A stretch of 64,000 nucleotides of DNA, from NCBI GenBank assembly GCA_033060915.1, contig CM065377.1, forward strand, positions 56,630,683-56,694,682, read 5' to 3'. Origin of the DNA: Euryodendron excelsum. Taxonomy: Eukaryota > Streptophyta > Magnoliopsida > Ericales > Pentaphylacaceae. Made by a program: the position numbers and the translations under genes. This document shows, in pieces, positions 11,144-22,040 of this stretch; position 1 is the stretch's first letter, and each line of letters opens with the position of its first letter. The notes beneath the pieces are model-generated. The model made no database searches, was not told the origin of the DNA, and was given only the letters and a program-made list of their open reading frames with translations.

Positions 11144-12490
11144 TGATTCGCTCTCAAATGTGCAATTGAACTTGAGCTTTCCCGCAAGAGTACGGGTGTC
11201 GATCAAAGTATAAACCGGTAAGAATCGATATCGTTCTCCCAAAGGATCGAGCCAAATATAGGCGTGGCACAAGTCGAAACAAACAACGAATGGGATGAAT
11301 TAGTGAATTGCTTAGCAAATTGGAACTATACTAAAAATAAGACCAAAAATCATTGAATGGTGAGAGGTTGTGATTTGCTAAACTAAAGTAATTACGCTTG
11401 AAATTGAAAGCAATTATACTAAATTTTAAATCAATTAATAAAGGGGCTTGGATGCAATTGCTTCAATCTACCAAATCTCTACAAAGTCTTCAATGGAGTT
11501 TTGTTTTACTCAAGTCAAAGTTCGCTCCATGGAACCTTGACCCGGAGGATTTCGACCATAAACGCTTGAATTCAAGTTCAATTGAGTGTAGATTGTTGGT
11601 TCATTGTAAGAATCTTAGAATCAAATCCTCAATTGTGCAATTCCTATACCAATTAGAAGATTGTGCATAGCAATTACAAACCTAGATTATGAATCTAAGT
11701 GTTCTATGTGTCTACAACTCAATTGAAGCAAGAATTGAAGAAAACATAAGATAAATCATTTGAATTCATATACCTCCATTGAAGCCCTTGCAAATCCTTG
11801 GTAGATTTCTACAATTACACCCAAGAGATGTCTAGCTATTTGATTCCGTTGAAAAAAGCATGAAGAATTGAAGAATTCTCATTAATTGTTGAAGGAAATG
11901 GTGTTTGCTTACAAAGAAAGAGTAAGAAAATGTAAGAAAATACAAGGAAAATTATATCTAACCCACTTTCTCTCTCTATATCTAATCCTAACAGAAAATC
12001 TAAGCTATAATTGATGATAGATACAAAAATCGCGTCATCTTGGAGTATATAGCTACAAAAACACGCACTGGACAGCCGGTTTCGTATGTACGGTATTATT
12101 CACTGTACGTACGGTGAACGTACCATACGTACGCTGAGGCATACACAGAATTGGCCTCTCTGAAGTTTGGTTCCTGTGGTGCAGGTATACGTACGGTATG
12201 GGAGACCGTATGTACGGTGTAACAACCATACGTACGCTGAGGCGTACGCAAAACTGCACTCTCTGAAGTTTGGGTCTGGTGTTGTAGGCGTACGTTCGGT
12301 ATAAGTCACCGTACGTTTGGTCAAAATACAACTTGGCCATTTTTGCTCTGAATTCGTCCATTTTCCTTCAAAATACCCACAATCACTCATTAAGACAATT
12401 ATTATGCTAAAATAGAACATATATACAACCTAATTGGACTAACAACAACTATTTAGGGACTTTAGATTACACTTTTTTGGAGTGTAATCA
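11144..12490 (-). repeat. 5' LTR of element A (1347 bp)
   Basis: Minus-strand start TGATTACACTCC at 12490 and end GAATCA at 11144 give TG...CA termini. The body matches the solo LTR at 58016-59773 near its inner end (caagagtacg, atataaatcggta, ccaaatata blocks). A palindrome array lies at 12081-12331 and a TATA-like GCTATATACTCC just downstream on the minus strand at about 12040-12051. Putative target site ATCTC follows at 12491. Confidence 0.85.
12081..12331. repeat. LTR array of CGTACGTACG palindromes in element A
   Basis: About nine copies of a TACGTACG-centred palindrome sit in the upstream part of the LTR. Part of the array is a 105-bp direct duplication (starts at 12122 and 12227, both beginning accatacgtacgctgaggc). 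The TATA-like site follows immediately downstream on the minus strand, so the array occupies the enhancer position. Confidence 0.8.
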
Positions 12491-12561
12491 ATCTCGTCAC
12501 GAGCCTCGTTTAACCTAAGGAAGACCTCGCGACGCTAAACACTCACGACTCGATAAAAGTT

Positions 12562-13020
12562 CCCTGGAGCGTCTCGCAGACGCTCCGCCAAAATTGCCCT
12601 CTCTCCCCAATTCCCTGGTTATAACGCATTGTCAAATGACTTGAGAAATACGTACACCCGGGAATTCCCGAAAGCTCGTTCATAGATCTTTCCATCGATA
12701 TGGCTTGATCGAATAGATTGCCTCCTGAAGCCCTTCATCGTACGGCTCAAACATTGCTACTTTCGACAACCCCTGGAGCGTCTCGCAAACGCTCCGCCAA
12801 GGTTGTCTTTTTCTACAATTCCCTGATTAAAACGCACCGTCAAACGAATTGAGAAATGCATAAATCTAGAAATTCCCAAAAGTATTTCTAGAGTACTTTC
12901 CATCGGTACAGTCCGATCGAAAAGATCGCTTCCCGAAGGCCTTGATCATGTGACGCAAAACCAGCTACTTTCGAACACCTCGGAGCGAATTACAGACGCT
13001 CTGCAAAGATGTCCTTTTAT
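12562..13020 (+). repeat. 209-bp tandem repeat with a hairpin in each unit (2.2 copies)
   Basis: Units start at 12562, 12771 and 12978 (the third is a fragment), spacing 209 and 207. Each opens with an inverted repeat: the first is GGAGCGTCT-CGC-AGACGCTCC, a perfect 9-bp stem with 3-base loop; the second has one mismatch; the third is decayed. The rest of the unit (aattccc, gaattgagaaa, tccatcg, gatcgaa) is conserved. Confidence 0.8.
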
Positions 13021-13299
13021 GCATGCTTCCCGTGACGATATCCCACGCTTCCGAACACGATTCAAACTATTTAAAAACACGAAAGTTCACGAGAAGCCCT
13101 AGGAGAACATCCCGAGTGCGGCCGATTTCCTCGAAACCTTCTCGATTGGCTCAATTATCGAGACAAAGTTTAAACGCACCTTGCCGGTGATGAAGCGTAT
13201 GCTACATGCGTTCAAATTTTGATCAAATCGGCCAAATTTCGATCAACCGTTGAGATTTAACCAGTACATTGGGTGCCACGTGTCATTCAGGTAATGGAA

Positions 13300-13459
13300 C
13301 AATACCCGCGCATGTGCTATATGCGCTAGGGTAAATTTTGGCCAAGCGCATGTAGCACATGCACCAGGCCTATTTCTGATTGCCTTGCATATTTCATATC
13401 CGAAATTGATGCGAAGCTTTGCTGAAACCGCTCCAGAACTTTGAATCCTTATATATATT
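13300..13459 (+). promoter_or_regulatory. B' core promoter: inverted repeats and TATA box
   Basis: A GCGCATGTGC-type inverted repeat (around 13308-13331 and 13353-13369) flanks a central taaattttggcc, followed about 80 bases later by the TATA-like ccttatatatattcc at 13447-13461. LTR1, F and E have the same arrangement built from GCGCCA repeats instead. Confidence 0.55.
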
Positions 13460-14587
13460 CCACCCCTCCAACACTTAGGCTAGATTCCACCTCCCTCAAG
13501 GCCATACACTTTACCTACAAAGCCTTATACACCACTAAACACTCCCTTGCAACACTTCAAGCCTTCTTGAAGTCATTCAAGATCTAATCAAGACATCCAT
13601 TGAAGACTACAAGGGTGTTGAAGGCAAAATGTGGTATCCATTTTACATTTTTGTCTTCCTCCACTCTTCTTTTCTCCTTCTTAGCCTACTTAGGCTATTA
13701 TCTATTTTAATCCCCATCTTCAACCCCCTATTCTTGCATGCCTGAGCCAAGAGGGCTCTTAGATCATGCCTAGAGGAAAACAAGTGAGAGTCACTGTGTA
13801 GGGAGATTTCTCACTAGCCTACTTTAAGATGGTATGGCCTAGGAGCCCCTTGTTTATGTGGTGTAGCCTAAAAGCCTTGTATGTGCTCATGACCTCTTGT
13901 ATATTACTATCTTGATCATGTCTTGTGTGTTTGGCTTCATTTTCATGCTTATCACCATATTCTACAATGCTTACATTACTCTTATTTCTATGCCATTTCC
14001 AAGCTCTATATTTCTTTCAAAAAATGGTTCCAAGAGTTAACTCCTTGAAGCTTAGGATAAGACCTAAGAATTCATGCCTTAGATAATTCCTTACTAACCC
14101 CCTAACTCCTATTTTGGCATCATGACATTTTAACTTGCATAAGGATTGCTTTCTAGCTCCCTAATTTCCAAGGTTTCCATTCTTTTAAGTCTAGTGGTTG
14201 GAATGGCCCCATGGAATCCTTTCTTGAGTGGTCTCCCTTTTATTTGGCCATAGGAACCCTCTCTTGATGGAATGGTCTCCTTCAAAAATGGCTTTTAGAA
14301 TCCTTCTCCAAAAATGGTTTTTGAAAATTCACTCTCCCCCTTTTTGTATTGATTTTTGGACCCGGTATACTCTTGTCAAGATAATGGTTATGATGGCCAT
14401 GAGAAAACCTTCCTTGGAATGGTTTCCAAGCACCAACCATACCAGCTATACTCTTGGCTAGAGTCAAATTTTCATGGAAATGATCTTCAAAAAGATTGCT
14501 TACCAAAGTCCATTGCATAACATATTTTGTTTTTCAAAACTCTTTCCAAAAGTGCATCAAATAACCTTTCAAAATCATCCTCCAATC

Positions 14588-14870
14588 CAACCCTAGGTTA
14601 ACTTGACCCTAGTTGTTCGACCCAAGGTTAACTTGACCCTAGTTGTCTGACCCCAGGTTAACCTGACCCTAGTTACCTAACCCTAGGTTAACTTGACCCT
14701 AGTTGACCAACCCTAGGTTAACTTGACCTTAGTTCACTCACCTTAGGTTAACTTAACCCTAGTTAGTTAACCCTAAGTCATCTTAACCCTAGGTTAACCT
14801 AACCTAAGTTAGTGAACCTTAGGTCACCTTAACCATAGGCTAACTCAACATAGGTTAATATGCTTCAAGG
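14588..14870 (+). repeat. 30-bp tandem array of the CCCTAGGTTAACTTGA type
   Basis: About nine degenerate units of 30 bases containing the palindromes CCTAGG and GTTAAC, decaying toward the right end. Found only in B', downstream of its promoter. It resembles telomeric CCCTAAA superficially but has no perfect telomere unit. Confidence 0.8.
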
Positions 14871-15420
14871 TTCCAACTCATGAACCCTTTTTGAATGATC
14901 TTTCAATTTTAAACTATACTCATTACCCATTTTTCCAAAACTTTCAACCTTTTTGAGATTTCAAAAACCAACTCCAAGATATTTCCAAAAATGTTTTCAA
15001 AAGATCACAAGCCTAAGGTATCCCTTGCCTTCTTATGGTTAGGGACCCCAAAGGAAGGTGACATATCAAGAACAACCTCCAAGGTTGTCCATATTAGGAC
15101 TTCAAACCCTTAGCCATTTTTCAAAGACCACTTTCAAAAATTAATTTATCAAAACATTCTAAAGTCATAACTCTAAGGTTCTCAAAACAAGACTTCAGAA
15201 ACACTTTCAAACTCTCTTGAGTCATTCCAAAGCATTTTCCAAAACTCCCTCAAGTTGACCCAAAAACATTTTTAAAGCACTCCATCATCCAAATTTCAAG
15301 GAAAAACTTTCAAGACCACAAAGTGTCTTCAACTTTCCCAAAGACCACAAAGTGTCTTCAACTTTCCTAAAGATCTCAAAGTGTCTTCAAACTTTTCAAA
15401 GGCCTTAACGTGCCTATTTT
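14871..15420 (+). other. Low-complexity tract of B'
   Basis: Pyrimidine-plus-A rich sequence made of degenerate short words such as cttttcaaa and actttccaaa, poor in G. It includes a ~34-bp direct repeat with ccacaaagtgtcttcaac at about 15316 and 15349. No genes seen. Confidence 0.6.
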
Positions 15421-16158
15421 TTGTCAGACTCTTGCCCGAACTATGAATGACTTGATTCTCGCCAAATGAGATACATAGGCAACCTAAAATGGTGTGGTCA
15501 TAACTTTTATTTCAACTCCAATCCCCTTTTTAAAAACTTTCAATCAATTCAAAGTTCTCATTTCAAACTCCTTCAAAACTCTCACATTGTCAAACTTCTT
15601 CCAAAACTTGCATCATGCATCATTCATCTGAAAGGTGATGTCTAAACCCCGTTTTCAAAACTCTAAAGTGAATATTAAGTGAACAATGGTAACCGGTTAT
15701 TCTAGTGAATGAATAAAGGGTGATTAGACATGTAGATACCAAAAGGGCGGGGTAGGGCGATGATCTTAGGATATGTTCCCTACACGTAACCAACTCTCGG
15801 ACCATAGATTTCTATTTTTGAAGGACCAAAATGGAGTTATTTTCAAAAAGGGTTTAAATCTTTCCAAAGGTTGCCAAACAACCTATTTTCTTTAAAAACC
15901 CTCTCTTAAGGGAGTTTTCAAAGTCTTTTTCAAAAATCCTAAGTTTAATCTTCGGATTAGCACTTAGTTTTAGGTGACCTAACTCACCTTAATCAAGTTA
16001 GGTGGCGACTCCTATTTTTCTGAAAAGCCCTTAGTCAAACCAATTTTCAAACCTAGTCACACTTGTCCTTCTAGGAGGATGAGTTCTAGTGACAGAGTTC
16101 CGTACTTTTAGTCTCCGAGCCGAAAGGACCTTGGACACCCAAAAACCGGGGCGTGACA

Positions 16159-16970
16159 GTATACATATGCCATGAACCAAAACACCTGGCCTGTTCACCC
16201 TTCGAAAATCACTAGAAGACTCTTGTTTTCTATAGGAAACTATGCATTCTCTAAGATACATGCTCATTTCCTTTCTATTCAAAACTTTGTATAAATGCTA
16301 AATTTTTATATCCTGCTTTATTATATTGCATAAGTTGCAAAGGTTGCATTTTATGTATATTCGTATCACTAAGAAGAAATAAGGGAGGAACAACCGGATA
16401 AATGAAAAAACCACGACTTTGTATCATAGGTGACTGTTGATCAATTGGTATCAGGGCTACCATGAATCAATATTCATTAACCTAATATGGGCTAGATAAT
16501 CATGGGTGGGCCCCCCCTAAACTTGAAGAGAAGGAGTGTCAAGGGTGGGCCCACTAAGCTTGATGATGCCCCAGGTAGGACATACTTGCAGGATCCGAAT
16601 GATGATAAAAAAAAATGGGTAGATATGCATGTCATAGCATAAATTTACTACACTACATTTTAAACTTGTGTCTTATGGAGTCATGGTATTTCTATTGGGC
16701 TTCGGAGCTCACTCCTATTTTATGGGACAAACTTTCAAGAAATGAGACTTCAGCTAGATTCTAAGGAAATGATTACGAGAAATGAACCGCACAGTTTAGT
16801 TGGAAATTTTCTTTAATGTTTAGTTTGGATTGTACATAAAATAAAACTATGAATCTCAATTATAAGAATAATGTTCTTTGGATGTAATAATCATTTTGGA
16901 AGTATGTAAATGATGTATCTTTGATTGATAAACCCCTTGTCCCGATCTAGAAAATAAATGGGTCGTGACA
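16159..16970 (+). repeat. 5' LTR of element C, right part only
   Basis: Matches 22644-23479 of the 3' LTR almost throughout (gtatacatatgccatgaacc start, gggtcgtgaca end). The 3' LTR has an extra ~600 bases on its left side whose 5' counterpart must lie beyond B' and A, outside the window. The 3' copy has a ~24-bp insertion-like segment (cttgcacttcatgcaccatgacac) absent here. Confidence 0.88.
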
Positions 16971-16975
16971 AAAGT

Positions 16976-16987
16976 TGGTATCAGAGC
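16976..16987 (+). other. Primer-binding site of element C (initiator tRNA-Met)
   Basis: TGGTATCAGAGC, the complement of the plant initiator tRNA-Met 3' end, 5 bases after the LTR end at 16970. Confidence 0.93.
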
Positions 16988-17075
16988 TCGACTTAACATT
17001 ATTACCTGTCAAAACCCTTAAGTTATATTAATTATAGATTGTTAATTGAGTGCTAACCTTAACTCTTTGGTGCAG

Positions 17076-17627
17076 ATGAATTTATTTGTGTGGGATGACG
17101 TACTCATGCATCAGCTAGAAGTTGAAAGTGAGATGAGGGCTAACCGTAGGACTGTGACACATAACTAGGCTAAGGTGTTTCTTCGCTTTAAGATTATGAG
17201 GGTCGCTCATAGATGGGAGGATCTTCCTAGAACCTTACAAGATTCTGTAGTACAACATCGAGTGACATCCTTGAAAGGAGTAGCTTAAGAGGTTTCTGAG
17301 ATCGTGAGGAGCCCTACTGAGTACCAACAGTTGATACTCAGTATATAGTTGTCTGAAGACCTACCATTTGCAGGAGGACAGGGACAGCCCGATCCGCCCT
17401 CACCTCGCCCATCTTCTCAGGGACAACAGACTGCCCCGCTTACAGTACCACCTCCTGGGGATCACCTACCATCACCCGAATATCATCCCCTAATGTTTGA
17501 GGTGTTAATGACTAACCCCACTCCAGTAGTTAGTCTTGCCATACCAACCACATCAGGTACCCCAGTAATTGATGTGTCGGAAAATGAGGAAGACTCGGAC
17601 AAGGATGTGAGCATGGGATCTGGCTAG
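17076..17627 (+). pseudogene. Upstream ORF of element C, before gag
   Basis: A frame of 184 codons from ATG 17076 to the stop at 17625-17627 with three internal stops. The N-terminal part (MNLFVWDDVLMHQLEVESEM, LEU-rich helical segments) is followed by a Pro-, Gln- and Ser-rich stretch and an acidic tail (DVSENEEDSDKDVSMGSG). The ATG is directly preceded by a pyrimidine-rich tract ending in tgcag, a good 3' splice site. I do not recognise the product. A leader ORF ahead of gag is unusual for this lineage. Confidence 0.5.
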
Positions 17628-17897
17628 GCACGAAATATAGTAGTATGAACTATGTATGTTTATATTAGTTATATCCGTTCCACCCCATTTTGACCATTAT
17701 AAATAGGAGGAACAGATCCATTAGTGTTATGACATTTTGCTATCTATATCTAGCACTTATGTACTAGTAGTTTTTAGTAATAGATCGCACTTATCTATTC
17801 GTCTCTTCTATTAAGTGATAGTATTGGATATTTTGTCTAGATATGGTACTGTGTCTTACAATGATAGAAATTAGACTAAACATGGTACTAATTTTAG

Positions 17898-18842
17898 ATG
17901 GCAAGGATAAGAGCTGGAGCAGAATCAAGTGGGAATGATGAGACCCCAACCAATAACCAATGGAATCAAATTCTGCAAAGTCTTCAGACTATGACTAATC
18001 TACTACAACAACAGCAGACACCGCAAGTACCATTTGCTCCTCCTCAACCACCACCAGTAGTAACTCCTAAACCATCACGAATAACTCCTATAGCAACACC
18101 CATATTAAACCCAGAGGATAGGAAGACAAAACTTCTCTAAGAATTTTAGAAGCAAAACCCTCCAAAATTTTTAGAAGCACCAGATCCCCTAATAGCAGAA
18201 AGATGGCTTAAATAGACCCATAAGGTGTTGGATATTGTGGGAACACCCGTAGAATTTCAGGTGGAATTTATAACTTACCGCCTTCAGGGAGAGGCTGATT
18301 TCTGGTGGGATTCCGTCAAACTAATAAGGGATGTAAGAAACTTGTCATGGATAGAGTTTGTAACTCTCTTCCAGAACCATTACTTTCGGGAAGTAGTAAA
18401 GGAGACCAAGATGGAAGAGTTTGTACAACTACAGTAAGACAGTATGACGGTAGGGCAGTACATGGCTAAGTTTTTGGAATTATCATGATTTGCCCCAGAT
18501 TTCATATCTATTGAAGAAAGAAAGACACGAAGATTTTTTAAAGGATTAAGACCTGCAATTCGATCACGGGTAGTAGCATTAATTATGGGCCATCAATTTA
18601 CTGAAGTGATAGATCGAGCTATGCTAATAGAATAGGAGTCAGATGGATTACAAGCTTCAAGCCGGAGGGAACTTAATCGAACCTCATGAGGTTCCCCTAA
18701 TGTTAACAACTTTGGACATTCGAACTCTCGATATTAGCCCTCCTCCCCAAGAGTCGAGGTAAATCCTCGGAGAACCCAGAATGACAAACCAATCTGTTAT
18801 AACTGTCATAAAAAAGGACATCTGAGATGGAATTGCCCACAT
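17898..18842 (+). pseudogene. Element C gag
   Basis: ATG at 17898. A Gln-rich N-terminus leads to the capsid-like domain with WLKQTHKVLDIVG, VEFITYRLQGEADFWWDSV and FVTLFQNHYF. The nucleocapsid knuckle [15 protein letters not shown] is at 18795-18839 in the same frame, a complete CCHC zinc finger. Several stops (near 18139, 18213, 18435, 18633) inactivate it. Confidence 0.88.
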
Positions 18843-19503
18843 GCCATGGGACCGGCAGTAGTAATAGTAATGCCAATCTAGTACCACCAAGAGTACAGTC
18901 AATTCGGAGTTTCCAGACAAGTTCCACGATAACTTCCCAGCAAACCATTTTGTGGCACCCAAATAAAGATGAGGTGCGTTTTCCTAAAAAAAAGGATATA
19001 ACCATGGTACAACCCAAGGTAACTCTTTGTGAACGACAGAAGTTGACAAAAGGGTGTTTTTACTTCCTTAGTATGGTGAAAGAAGAAAGTGAGAGTCAAA
19101 TTGAGACAAAGTCGATACCAGTAGTAGATGAGTTCCCAGACAAATTTTCAGAAGACCTACCTGGATTACCCCCAAACCGAGAAATAGAATTCATAATTGA
19201 ATTATACCCTGGAGTAGCTCCTATATCTATTGCACCCTGTAGAATGGCATCGGCAAAACTCAAGGAATTGAAAATGCAGTTGGACGAGTTATTAGAGAAA
19301 AGGTATATCTACCCTAGCACTTCACCATGGGGAGCACCGATGTTATTTATGAAAAAGAAAGATGGAGCTTTCCGATTATATGTGGACTATCGGCAGTTAA
19401 ATAAGGTGACCATTAAGAATAAATATCCCCTTCTGAGAATCAATGATTTGTTCAATCAACTCAAAGGCGCAACGTACTTTTCTAAGATTGATTTGAGGCC
19501 ATG
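18843..19503 (+). pseudogene. Element C: deleted protease and N-terminal RT
   Basis: Only about 300 bases separate the gag knuckle from the start of RT ([15 protein letters not shown] at about 19148). No DTG or DSG protease motif or flap is visible, so most of the protease domain is deleted. RT then continues with [20 protein letters not shown] and [16 protein letters not shown] to YFSKIDLR near 19500, in a frame different from gag. Confidence 0.8.
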
Positions 19504-20604
19504 ATATTATTAGTTGAGAATAAGAGAGTCTGATATCCCCAAAACTACCTTTAGAATCCGTTACAGACATTTTGAATTTGTAGTGATGCCCTTTGGGTAA
19601 CTAATGCACCTGCTGCCTTCATGGATATGATGAACAGAGTGTTCCGAGATCAGTTAGACCGTTTTGTAATTGTCTTTATTGATGACATCCTTATATATTC
19701 TCTGGACGAGCAAACCCATAAGGAACACCTAAGGATAACTCTTCAGATTTTAAGGAAACATCAGCTTTATGCTAAGCAAAGCAAATGTGACTTTTAGATG
19801 AAAGAAGTGAAATTCTTAGAGCATGTAGTGCCTAAGGAAGGAATATTAGTAGACCCTATAAAAATAGAAGCAGTAATGGATTGGAAGAAACCTTCTACTG
19901 TCACTGAAATTTGAAACTTTCTAGGATTAGTAGGATATTACCGAAGGTTCGTGGAAGGATTCTCTAAGATAACAGGCCCTCTTACACAGCTAACCAAAAA
20001 GGGAGTGAGATTTATATGGACAGGCAAGTGTGAAGAAGCATTTCAACAATTAAAAGATAAATTGACCACAGCCCCCATTCTTACTCTTCCAAGTAGTAGG
20101 AAATCACATGTGGTATATACAAACGTCTCCCGTCAAAGGTTGGAATGTGTTTTAATGCAAGAAGGGAAGATTGTAGCCTATGAGTCAAGATAACTCAAAA
20201 AGCATGAAGAAAACTATCCTACTCATGATTTAGAAATGGCTGCAATAATCTTTACCCTTAAAATTTAGAAATGTTATCTGTATGGAGAAAAGTTTGAGTT
20301 ATTTACTGATCACAAGAGTCTTAAGTATATCACCACTCAAAAAGATTTAAATTTAAAGCAAAGAAGATGGGTAGAGTACATGGAAGATTATGATTTCACC
20401 TTACAATATCACTCAGGTAAAGCCAATGTTGTAGCATATGCCTTAAGTAGGAAGAATCAAGGAAACATGAGTAGTATTGTGTTAGATAAGTGGAACGCTG
20501 TTCAATTGTTAGAGTCCTATGAAGTATTTGGACACAGAGGGGAAGTACTATATGGTCTCCAAATTCGACCCCAAACACTAGGGGAAGTTAAACAAGCCCA
20601 GTAG
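19504..20604 (+). pseudogene. Element C RT palm/thumb and RNase H
   Basis: The RT palm catalytic box is FIDDIL at about 19675-19692; a frameshift lies near 19597 (just after VMPFG). The thumb part (LGLVGYYRRFVEGFSKITGPL) is at 19920-19990. RNase H has [41 protein letters not shown] and [16 protein letters not shown]. Stops occur at 19797, 19912, 20191 and 20267. Confidence 0.85.
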
Positions 20605-22028
20605 GGGAGCCCGGAAGTGCAAGAGATAAAGGAAAAAGTAGGAAAAGGAGAAAATGATCTAGAATGGACTATAGGTGAGAAGGGCAAACTCCGATATCAG
20701 GGAAGGTACTTTGTAATAAATAAGGATGAGTTGAAATAAAAGATACTATCAGAAGCACACCATTCTAAATTTACCATCAATCCAGGAAACACCAAGATGT
20801 ATCAGGATCTTAGGCGACAATATTATTAAAAAGGAATAAAGAAAGATGTTGTAAAGTTTATGGCACATTGTCTTACCTGTCAGCAGGTAAAAGCAGAACA
20901 CCAACGCCCGGGTGGATTATTACAACCGTTACCAATTGCAGAATGGAAGTGGGAACAAATCACCATGGATTTTATCACAGGACTACCAAAGACTCGACAA
21001 GGTTATGATACAATTTGGGTCATTGTGGACCGACTGACAAACACTGCACACTTCTTACCTATAAAGGCAACTGATAATCAAAGTACTTTGAGTCAATTAT
21101 ATGTAAAAGAAATACTTCGATTATATGGAGTACCCAAAATTATTGTGTCAGATCGAGATCCCAAATTTGCCTCGTGATTGGTAAAGTTTATAGAAAGCTC
21201 TAGGAACACAAATACACATGAGCACAACATATCATCTGTAAACGGATGACTAATCTGAGAGAACCAACCAAATATTAGAAGACTTGCTCCGCACTTGTGC
21301 CTTGGACTTTCAAGGAATTTGGAGTGATTATCTACCATTGGTAGAGTTTGCCTATAGCAATAGTTATCAATCTAGCATAGAAATGGCCCCATATGAAGCA
21401 ATATATGGACGACCCTGTCAAGCACCCAATTGTTGGTTAGAATTGAGAGACAGACTCCTGTATAGACCATAAATCATTCAAGAGACCACAGAAAAAGTAA
21501 AAACAATACAGGAATGGCTTAAGACTACTCACAACCGACAAAAGAGTTATGCAGATCGGCGTAGGCAACCCTCGGAATTTCAGATTGGTGAATGGGTATT
21601 TTTAAAGGTAATCCCACATAAAGGTGCGATGAGATTTGGAAAAAAAGGGAAAACTTGCACCACGATTTATTAGACCTTTCCATATCTCAGAAAGAATTAG
21701 GCAAGTAGCATATCAATTGGAATTACCCCTAGAACTGAATTAGATACACAATGTATTTCATGTGTCTATGTTGAGGCAATATCACCCTGATCCTACTTAT
21801 ATAATTCAATGGGAAACCATTAAGGTACAACCCGATCACTCATATGACGAAGGGCCCATTGAGATAGTGGATCATCAGATAAAAGTTTTGCGAAACAAAG
21901 AAAATTTTCAAGTTAAGGTAATTTGGCAACATCATGGAATAGAAGAAGCCACATGGGAAGCAGAGTCGGATATGAGGAACCGATATCCTTACCTGTTTGA
22001 GACTAATTTCAAGGACGAAATTCCCTAA
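20605..22028 (+). pseudogene. Element C integrase with chromodomain
   Basis: The zinc-binding region (HHSKFTINPGNTKMYQDLRR, HCLTCQQVKAEHQ) spans 20758-20900. The core has MDFITGLPKTRQGYDTIWVIVDRL with the first catalytic Asp and IIVSDRDPKF with the second; the segment with the catalytic Glu around 21240 is damaged. The GPY/F-type module is at 21590-21780. A chromodomain at about 21852-22001 (IEIVDHQIKVLRNKE, VKVIWQHHGIEEATWE) would target integration to heterochromatin marks in working relatives. At least three frames are used, so it is dead. Confidence 0.87.
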
Positions 22029-22040
22029 AGGAGGTAAGAC
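22027..22040 (+). other. Polypurine tract of element C
   Basis: aaaggaggtaagac immediately precedes the 3' LTR start (tataataccc), in the position of the plus-strand primer. Confidence 0.7.

Larger units (their letters stand above)
1..12490 (-). mobile_element. Element A: Athila-like Ty3/Gypsy retrotransposon, 3' LTR outside the window
   Basis: Read on the minus strand the order is 5' LTR (12490-11144), tRNA-Asp-type primer site (11138-11122), gag, protease, RT, RNase H, integrase (10647-4852), a small ORF (4424-4167), a palindrome array with TATA box (3804-3554), a second large ORF (3289-1943) and a long 3' non-coding tract. Protease, integrase and the post-pol ORF carrying a plant transposon-type domain are typical of the Athila lineage. 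The first bases match element D from 24867, which lies 18 bases inside the LTR of D, so the 3' LTR of A should begin about 18 bases left of position 1. The right-hand target-site copy would be ATCTC at 12491-12495. Stop codons and a frameshift make it non-coding today. Element type is confident; the left end is inferred. Confidence 0.9.
12491..16158 (+). repeat. B': right part of a giant solo LTR (divergent member of the LTR1/E/F family)
   Basis: Ends in GGGGCGTGACA at 16158, matching the GGGCGCGACA end of LTR1 and F. It shares the family layout in order: hairpin-bearing tandem repeats (12562-13020), U3 inverted repeats and TATA box (13300-13459), a leader with the gcatgc and gagagtcac blocks (13735-13900), a low-complexity tract (14900-15620), then conserved blocks at 15421-15512 and 15705-15800. 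It interrupts the 5' LTR of element C between aaaac and gtata. Its start is cut by element A and should resume left of position 1. No internal region follows, so it is a solo LTR. Confidence 0.75.

Noticed and set aside
14588..14870. Interstitial telomere
   Set aside because: Units contain CCCTAGG with GTTAACTTGA, not CCCTAAA, and the period is 30.
16440..16470. tRNA gene
   Set aside because: Only the primer-complement word is present; no cloverleaf or A and B boxes seen.
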